This document shows, in pieces, positions 57,351-64,000 of a stretch of 64,000 nucleotides of DNA. How positions within the stretch are numbered: position 1 is the first letter of the stretch; the number at the start of each line of letters is the position of its first letter. Position numbers and translations under genes: made by a program. The notes beneath the pieces were generated by a model. The model had not been told where the DNA came from and searched no databases. It worked only from the letters and a program-made list of their open reading frames with translations. Source of the stretch: Styela clava (lineage: Eukaryota; Chordata; Ascidiacea; Stolidobranchia; Styelidae). The stretch covers positions 10,726,001 through 10,790,000 of the forward strand of contig NC_135262.1 of NCBI RefSeq assembly GCF_964204865.1, written 5' to 3'.

Positions 57351-58722
57351 CTGTAGAGTAATAAACAATTGGATTGCCAATTAAATTTTGGAATCCGCAT
57401 TGAATCACATAGTCTACTTGGGGTTACAACAATAATAATCACACAAAATTATGTCCATTTCGTGTCCAATAACATTATTGTTCGTGGTTTTAAGAGAATT
57501 TGCATATTGTTTTTTCAATTGAATTCAGCGGTTCACCATATTTAAAAACCAACGGTATTGCAATTCCTATTATTCGAGACACCGTGTTTAATCAGAATAT
57601 TCGTTTAAAACGGTGATCATCTGTCACAATATGCAATGGAACCATCACACTAAAAAATATTGCTGTCAGAGGTTCCGCGGTTTAATTTGAATTTGCATAT
57701 TTTTTTCTACAAAATTCAGCGGTACATGGGTATATACCAGAAATAGTTATGTACGCGGCATTCATAAGCTTGAGGAACACTGTGGTAAAGGATTTATCGA
57801 CTATACAATATCATGCAGCTACTTGCGGTTTAATGGTTCATGTAAAAATTCTAGAGTCAGTCATTTTCTTCGAGTTATCTTTGTTCTGAATAAACAATAT
57901 CACATATTTATTGCGCCAACACATATTTTGTTAGTTCATCTGCTAAGAGCGCATATGGTTCGCAATTCGCAAGCGCAATTTACAGCGTAGCCTACTTCGG
58001 AAATACTGAATTTTTATTTTCAAAATCGCAACCCAATCATCTTCATTAATACAAATTACGGCGCATTTAAAAGGAAATTGGACTTCATTACCGTACTCAT
58101 TACCGTAATATTTTTTAAATTTTTTGTGCCTACCAATACAGCTAGTGATATGCTTTTGAATTAAACGCAACGGGAGGTAAATTTGGGGAAAACTTCGGTC
58201 AAAATGAATTGTAACCGTTAGCCATCTAAAATGGATTAACCGGTTTACCATTCCCAGCCCTACTGATCACTTGTTTTAGAATTTTCGATTGCGAAATTGC
58301 ATCTCAAACAAACTACTTATTTAATATCCTTTATTAACCAATATAAACTCACAAACACTAATGCGGTTATGCGCGATCCGCAAGCTGAACGCGAGTGGAA
58401 GATTATGAAGTATTGTAGTGCCCATTGTCAAAATACAAGAAATGAAATCTATGAGATTTGATGAGTAGCGGAAGGTATTTTGTAATATAGAGCTAAATGA
58501 GGTTATTCCCGTTGCAAAATAAGCGGATATGCATAGCCGCAAAATGTGCCACACTGAAAGCCAGTGAGTGATGTGTGTGTATGGCGACTTGCGTTATATG
58601 CATAAAACGTTTCATTTAAATATTGTGCTTTTTTTCCAAATTACTTGCTTGCTTCATTGCTGGATTTATTATTGATTTGTAGATCGACATCTTTGTTATT
58701 TACACTATTTTGCTAAAAAAAA

Positions 58723-59508
58723 ATGGATTCGGCAAAGTCGCTGGGACGTTTAGCGGGAAAATCTGCTCTTGTTACAGGAGGAGGTCGTGGAATTGGTCGC
58801 GCTATCTGTCAAGTTTTTGCCAAAGAAGGTGCCAGTGTTGCAGTACTGGATGTAAATTCGAAGACGATTGAAGAAACTTTGAAGCTTCTGGATTCATCTC
58901 ATGGCAACAAACATTGTGCAATTGTGTCCGATGTTACTTCTGCTGAAGAGGCAAAGAAATCGTTTGAAACCGCAAAGAGAGAACTTGGCATTGAAGCCAC
59001 TATTCTAGTTAACAATGCTGGAATAGAAAAGGGAGCATTTCTGGATGATTTGACAGAACAAGATTATGACGACGTGATGGGGGTTAACGCTAAAGGTACA
59101 TTTCTAATGTCGAAGGAATTTCTGCTGTCAGTAAAAGATGGAAGCGATGGCGATGGAAGCCCCCGTGGAGTAATAGTAAATATGTCTAGCATGGCAGGAA
59201 AACGTGGATTCCCCGAGAAGTCGAATTACTCTGCGTCAAAATTTGCAATTGTTGGCCTGACTAAAACTACAGCGATGGAATATGGAAAGCATAAGGTCCG
59301 CTGCAACGCTGTTTTGCCGAGTTTCATTAACACCCCGATGATACTGAGTCTTGACGAGCAAACTAGCAATATTCTTAAGCAACAAAATCCTATGGGACGA
59401 TTTGGTGAACCGGAAGAAGTTGCTAACGTGTGTTTGTTCCTCGCTTCAGATGAAAGTTCATACGTTAATGGTGCCTGCTTAGAAATATGCGGTGGGTTTG
59501 GCGTGTAA
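58723..59508 (+). CDS. short-chain dehydrogenase/reductase, HSD17B8/FabG-like, copy 3
   Basis: 261 aa, intronless, catalytic residues as in the other copies; Lys47 as copy 1, Gly143 as copy 2. One extra A in the A-run before the start (GCTAAAAAAAAATGG) puts the upstream TTG out of frame, which supports the ATG as the real start of all three genes. The 3' flank is intact through the SDR relic, then the unit is interrupted 864 bases past the stop by the gypsy element, beyond both likely polyadenylation signals. Confidence 0.93.
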   Translation: MDSAKSLGRLAGKSALVTGGGRGIGRAICQVFAKEGASVAVLDVNSKTIEETLKLLDSSHGNKHCAIVSDVTSAEEAKKSFETAKRELGIEATILVNNAGIEKGAFLDDLTEQDYDDVMGVNAKGTFLMSKEFLLSVKDGSDGDGSPRGVIVNMSSMAGKRGFPEKSNYSASKFAIVGLTKTTAMEYGKHKVRCNAVLPSFINTPMILSLDEQTSNILKQQNPMGRFGEPEEVANVCLFLASDESSYVNGACLEICGGFGV

Positions 59509-60361
59509 TGGACCTTGTTGTTCAGGGCAACATGGCCCCCGAAATGCATTGGAAATTTGGTTCAATTTTAATCTTTATTTTTCGTAATTCATTATATATA
59601 CAGATTATTTGATAAAATATTATGTAGTAATATTGCCAGAGTAGGCAGAATTCTTGCTTGCTCGATCGGTGCAAATTAGGTTCGAATTGTTATTCTCCGA
59701 AGGGCAAATATTTACATGTTGATACCATGTATCAATATCATATTCAGGATTTTCCGTCTCATTGCCGTTCATAGAGTCAAAAACTTAGTATTTTATTATT
59801 CGATGTTGTGTTATAAGTTATAACCTTAACATGTACATACCTTACATAATAAATAGCAATACCAAAAGGTAATAATCTTGATAATTAAGATATTGGTTCA
59901 TTTTGTACATGCAATTAGAGATTCATGATATATGCTAACAACAATTTTATGAGACAATAAAAATTTTGAGCTGAAAACTTTATCGTTTTTATTAGTTGAT
60001 AAAAAATTGGTTCAAAATTTGCTGTTGTCGTTTTGCTGGAAGCACTTACATCAGAATATTCTAGTAAAAAACCTAATGCGACACACAGTTTTACCGGGTT
60101 TGATAACCACTCAACTTTCGAAAAATCAAAATTGGGCTGAACGTTTCCTCAAGCAAAATACTATGGGAGGATTTAGCGCCTTAGGTTTCTAATGCATGAT
60201 TGTTTTGGGCCCCAGCAAAGAGTTCATGCGTCAATAAAGCCTGTTTGAATTCGTCAATTTGGTCATGATATCTAGTCCAACTTTAAGAAATATGTTTGCA
60301 TACTGGCAGTAGAGCGAAAACCCATATTTGGTTGACCCATTAGATCGCGTAGACTGTAGAG
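59509..60361. other. 3' flank of SDR copy 3
   Basis: About 850 bases matching the 3' flanks of copies 1 and 2: AATAAATAGCAATACC at about 59.85 kb, the SDR relic, and AATAAAGCCTG at about 60.23 kb. The two AATAAA sites are the best candidates for polyadenylation of the SDR transcript. No other gene. Confidence 0.6.
60063..60192 (+). pseudogene. decayed SDR 3' fragment, unit 3
   Basis: Third copy of the same relic, identical in the aligned residues to that in unit 2. It lies 170 bases before the broken hAT end. Confidence 0.55.
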
Positions 60362-60372
60362 CAGGGTCGTCC
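60362..60372 (+). mobile_element. left end of the unit-3 hAT relic, cut by the LTR element
   Basis: Only CAGGGTCGTCC remains before the LTR. The flank CTGTAGAG at 60354-60361 is the same as in units 1 and 2, so this is the same relic interrupted. Confidence 0.85.
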
Positions 60373-60963
60373 TGTAGCCAATTAGTTGTTATGTAACTAC
60401 AAAATTACACCAAATTGGCCCAATTCGTGAGAAACTCATGAAAACCAAAATTAATTATTCCCGTTATAGCAATTATCAATTTCTCAAAATCCAATTTCAA
60501 GATTTAATAGCCTTTCGGTGCCATCCCATGTAAAAATAAAATTTATTTCCATTAATATTCCAATAACGCAAATTCGAAATATCTTGTTAAAACCAAATTA
60601 TCCACTTGAGAACAACTTTTTACATCTCATAATTGGAGTAAGTACGTGACCAGGAACACGGTGACTTGGCAATAACAAGTTAATTGCTAGTAATGAACTT
60701 CAAGAAAACACTTTTAATAATGTTTGATTATAGTGAACCGAAAGCTAACCAGAAACCGGAATGACGCGTGATTCTTTAATCGTTAATGTAAAAATCTGTT
60801 TCTTTATTCTATTTTAATTGCTTGGTAGAAAGCTATATATTCAGCAATGTGTTTTGTGTTAATCAGACTAGATTTGATCAAATTGTGTGTACATTGTATT
60901 TCTGTATATATTGTCGGAATTGCAATAAACTCATAAGGTGTTTTCAAACGTCTCCTCACTACA
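60373..60963 (+). repeat. probable 5' LTR of the gypsy element
   Basis: Starts TGTAG; the first inverted match CTACA falls at 60959-60963, giving 591 bp. An AATAAA polyadenylation signal at about 60923-60928 lies near that end, as expected. I see no clear primer-binding site (TGG...) directly after 60963. A TTTGGAGATCCCGACC motif at about 61099-61114 looks like a tRNA-primed site, so the LTR may instead extend to about 61098. Only the missing 3' LTR can settle this. Confidence 0.6.
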
Positions 60964-61098
60964 GCCGAAGGCTATCGACAGATAGACAGTTCGAGTTAAC
61001 GAACGCAAGACAAAACTATTGTCAGTCAATGCTGGGGTTATAACACATAAACCAGACCAATCTACAAACAATCTATGTGTAGTGGTAACTAATCACTA

Positions 61099-61417
61099 TA
61101 TTTGGAGATCCCGACCTTTGGACTGCCTTCTGACGCAGATCAATCACGGAGCAGACAACCATCCTACGGAGCCAGCCTACGGAGAGGAACTCGATAAGAT
61201 AAGTTTCACGTTTAAATTTATATCCTATAAGTCGCAACTAAGGGTGCCTATTGCTAATCATACAATTCTCTATCTTCCAACAGGCCTATCGCAAAAACTC
61301 GAGGAACCGTACAACAAAACCAAACAAAGGATCAAACTCATCCATACAGTGAACGAAAAGGACATTTCACATCGCCCAAGGCAATATTGACTGTCTGACC
61401 TCGGAATTGAAGTATAA
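61099..61417 (+). pseudogene. broken gag remnant of the gypsy element
   Basis: One frame carries short gag-like pieces (ILYLPTGLSQKLEE, PYNKTKQRI), then stops at 61390 (TGA) and 61417 (TAA). The open frame that covers it begins at a TTG, so no proper start codon is seen. It is far shorter than a normal gypsy gag, which usually exceeds 250 codons before this point. I read it as internally deleted. Confidence 0.55.
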
Positions 61418-64000
61418 TTCCTCAGCCGAATTTTGTTATTTTTAGAAAAGTTACCGTCATCTATCAGAAATATTTTGGCGTCAAACTACGACAATACAGT
61501 GGACCAATTGGCAATTCAAGCGGATCGAATCGTACAAAACTCGGATTTTTCAAAACAAGACACCAGGCACGCAACACATGAACTTCAAGCTGTTAATGGT
61601 ACTCGTATTTCTACATTTGGAGATAAAACTTTGAATTTGAAATTACGACAGCACAAGACAATGCCATGGACTTTTACAATTGCTGACGTAAATATGCCTG
61701 TGTTGGGTAGCGATTTCTTAACTAATTATGGACTTATACTTGATTTTAAAAATCGCTTACTAATTGATCCATCTAGCACGACGAACGAGATGAAGCAAAA
61801 TACAATGACTTTGGTAGCGGCGAACATCGCCTCAGGCATCAACAAGGACAATCGTTACGTTCAAATATTGAAAGAATTTCCTTCAATACTACGAGAAACA
61901 ATCAATCCACTTACAACAAAACATGATGTGAGGCATTCAATTACTACAACTGGATTGCCGGTGAGAAGTAAAGTTCATAGATTACCACAGATGAAATATA
62001 CAGCTGCCAAAGAGCAATTTTCCAAACTCTTGAAACAAGGTATTATCTCACCATCTACAAGTGAGTGGGGTAGCCCTATTACGGTTGTTTTGAAGAAAAA
62101 TGGAGACATTCATAAAACTGACTCATACAGAATTTGTGGAAATTATAAAAACCTCAATATACAAACAAAAAAGGACACATACCCAATACCAAACATCCAG
62201 TCCTTCACTAATGAAATCCATGGATCGGAAATTTTTACGAAGGTTGACTTGCGATCTGCTTATCATCAAGTTCCGATGAAATCCGAAGACATGGACAAAA
62301 CAACGGTAGTTACACCTTTTGGCGCATTTCGATATCACGTGACTCCATATGGCACTAAAAATTCAGGTTCAACATTTCAAAGACTCATCGACATGGTAAT
62401 CCGCAATATTCCAAATGTTTTTGCTTATGTCGATGATATTTTGGTATTTTCCAAATCACCGGAAGAACACGAAGAACATCTCAGACAACTTTTTCAAAGA
62501 TTACACGACTACGGTCTAATAATTAATTTCGACAAATGTCTGTTTGGAGTACCTGAATTAACATTTCTTGGATATCATGTGAATAATAAAGGAATACGGC
62601 CTATCAAATCGAAGGTAAATGCTTTACGGAACTACCCTCGTCCGAAAACCAAACGACAGCTACGTGCTTACTTGGGAATGTACACTTTCTACCAAAAATG
62701 TTTACCTCATTGTGCTAACATATTGGCTCCACTTCATAAAATGTGCTCTCATTACTCGAACAAGTATCAGAAAATTACTTGGACCAAAGAACATGACGAA
62801 GCTTTTGAAAAATCGAAAAATGCATTGAGTGATTTTGCATTATTAAACCACCCAGACCCAGAAGCAGAAATATCTCTTGCGGTGGACGCTTCAGGAGATT
62901 CGATTGGAAGTGTATTACAACAAAAGAGAAATAATCAATGGGAACCATTAGGATTTTTCTCAAAATCGTTAAACCCAGCCCAACGGAAATATTCTACTTT
63001 TGATCGGGAACTACTGGCTGCTTATCTGAGTGTCAAACATTTTCGATATGATTTGGAAGGACGTTCGTTTTTCATCCTCTCTGACCATAAACCATTGACG
63101 TATGCCCTACACAAAAGTGCTGAAAGATCATCTCCACGACAAGTTCGTCATCTCGATTTTATAAGTCAATACACAAATGACATGAGATATATTGCTGGAA
63201 GCAGTAATGTGGTAGCCGATGCTTTGTCTAGAGCGACAATTGCCGCATTCTCACACTTGCCTACAACTCTAACCTTGTCTGACATCGCTTTGGAACAACG
63301 TAAGGATCCGGACATTCAAAACCTGTACAATGATCCTAAAAGCATGGAATTACGATTTGTGAAACTTAGTGACGATTTACATCTACTATGCGATTCAAAA
63401 CTATCAACACTACGCCCAGTTATTCCGAAGAAATTTCGAAAACGTATATTCGATACGAATCATCAATTAAGTCACCCTGGAATTCGAGCAACTCAAGATC
63501 TTATTCAAGCAAGATATATTTGGCCAAACATGAACATTGACATCAGGAAAATGTGCCGAGCGTGTATTCCATGCCAATCATGTAAAATTCAAAGGCATAC
63601 GATCTCACCTTTGCAAACTATCGTAACTCCAGACGAAAGATTCTACCATATAAACATTGACATTGCTGGACCTTTACCACCATCTAACGGATATAATTAT
63701 ATACTTCTCGTTGTGGACAAATTTTCGAGATGGGTGGAAGCTATTCCTATTAAAGACATAACATCTGAAACGGTAGTTAAAACATTTTTTCTGTTCTGGA
63801 TTTCTAAATATGGCGTACCTGCAATCATCACCAGTGACCGTGGAGGTTGCTTTCAAAGTGTTCTATGGCAAGAAGCAATGCAATTTCTCGGTTCTCAACA
63901 CATTTCAACTACTAGCTATCACCCAGCCTCAAACGCAGCTGTTGAAAGACAAATACGACAATTAAAAGCATCTCTGATGACTCACTGCCGGAATACTGCA
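61418..64000 (+). CDS. pol: gypsy polyprotein: gag tail, partial protease, RT, RNase H, integrase (open at window end)
   Basis: 861 codons without a stop, continuing past the window. It opens with the gag C-terminal motif LPSSIRNILASN...LADR-like IQADRIVQ, then jumps to the late part of protease (ATHELQAVNGT, PVLGSDFL): the nucleocapsid knuckles and the D-T/S-G protease active site are absent. RT is complete, with VDLRSAYHQ, the catalytic YVDDILVFS and FLGYHV. RNase H keeps VDAS, RELLAAY, SDHKPLTYA and VADALSR. Integrase has the H-x3-H and C-x2-C finger (HQLSH; CRACIPC), the first Asp in NIDIAGPLPP, the second in TSDRGG and the Glu in NAAVERQ. Thus RT, RNase H and integrase look catalytically complete, but the element could not process or package itself and would need help from a full copy. 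Confidence 0.9.

Larger units (their letters stand above)
54295..57980 (+). repeat. SDR tandem unit 2 (3,686 bp)
   Basis: Starts at the same TACAGCGTAGCC junction and ends where unit 3 begins. It shares with unit 3, against unit 1, the missing 12 bp, the changes GGCGCATTT (from GGCGCATTT preceded by TAC rather than TAT) and CAGCTAGTG, and an extra C before the GAAATGCATT after the SDR stop. Units 2 and 3 are therefore the closest pair. Confidence 0.92.
57981..60372 (+). repeat. SDR tandem unit 3, cut by a retrotransposon
   Basis: Matches unit 2 from the TACAGCGTAGCC junction through the SDR gene, the SDR relic and the first eleven bases of the hAT relic (CAGGGTCGTCC). Homology then stops abruptly at an LTR beginning TGTAG. 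The remaining 1.3 kb of the unit is expected on the far side of the retrotransposon, outside the window. Confidence 0.92.
60373..64000 (+). mobile_element. Ty3/gypsy LTR retrotransposon, runs off window
   Basis: Homology to SDR units 1 and 2 stops exactly at 60372, where a TGTAGCC LTR start begins. Downstream come a gag remnant and a long pol frame with RT, RNase H and integrase in gypsy order. The 3' LTR lies outside the window, so length and the target duplication (expected to repeat GTCC or CGTCC) cannot be seen. It is the youngest large insertion in the window, because it postdates amplification of the SDR unit or at least is present in only one copy. Confidence 0.95.

Noticed and set aside
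61019..61390. 123-codon frame as a new gene
   Set aside because: It starts at a TTG inside the gypsy 5' region; its later part matches gag fragments, so it belongs to the retrotransposon.

Overview
The window is AT-rich animal nuclear DNA. Its genes are split by spliceosomal GT-AG introns, the intergenic and intronic DNA is full of hAT-type, pogo-type, SINE and palindromic MITE copies, and one end carries a Ty3/gypsy retrotransposon. Coding content is low. The gene families (an expanded tandem set of alpha-tocopherol-transfer-protein-like CRAL-TRIO genes and an HSD17B8-like SDR) and the compact, repeat-littered introns would suit a marine invertebrate, for example a tunicate, but nothing in the window proves the phylum.

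Region 1 (about 1.3-15.4 kb, minus strand): one large gene of at least ten coding exons. It encodes a Ser-rich, partly coiled-coil protein of about 1,220 residues or more that I do not recognise. Exons were found by reading frame plus splice sites. All phases agree except across one gap (10,157-11,439), where a further exon must lie.

Region 2 (18.8-46.0 kb, minus strand): four tandem paralogues of a CRAL-TRIO lipid-transfer protein, called A to D here. Each has seven coding exons of nearly identical size and phase. A, B and D are intact (279-280 aa). C has lost one base at the start of exon 2, a shortened C terminus and neutralised acidic residues, so it is either a young pseudogene or uses a shifted splice acceptor.

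Region 3 (46.0-50.6 kb): gene-free, made of nested transposons and repeats.

Region 4 (50.6-60.4 kb, plus strand): a near-identical tandem triplication of a 3.7-kb unit. Each unit carries an intronless 261-aa short-chain dehydrogenase/reductase gene, a decayed SDR 3'-end relic and a 0.68-kb hAT relic with a perfect 8-bp target duplication.

Region 5 (60.4-64.0 kb, plus strand): a Ty3/gypsy element inserted into the hAT relic of the third unit. Its gag and protease region is badly reduced, while RT, RNase H and most of integrase are uninterrupted and run off the window end.

The four CRAL-TRIO genes would handle intracellular carriage of hydrophobic ligands and the SDRs NAD(H)-linked oxidation or reduction of acyl or steroid-like substrates. 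The sequence gives no direct evidence that they act in one pathway. I saw no CRISPR array, operon or prokaryotic-type system.
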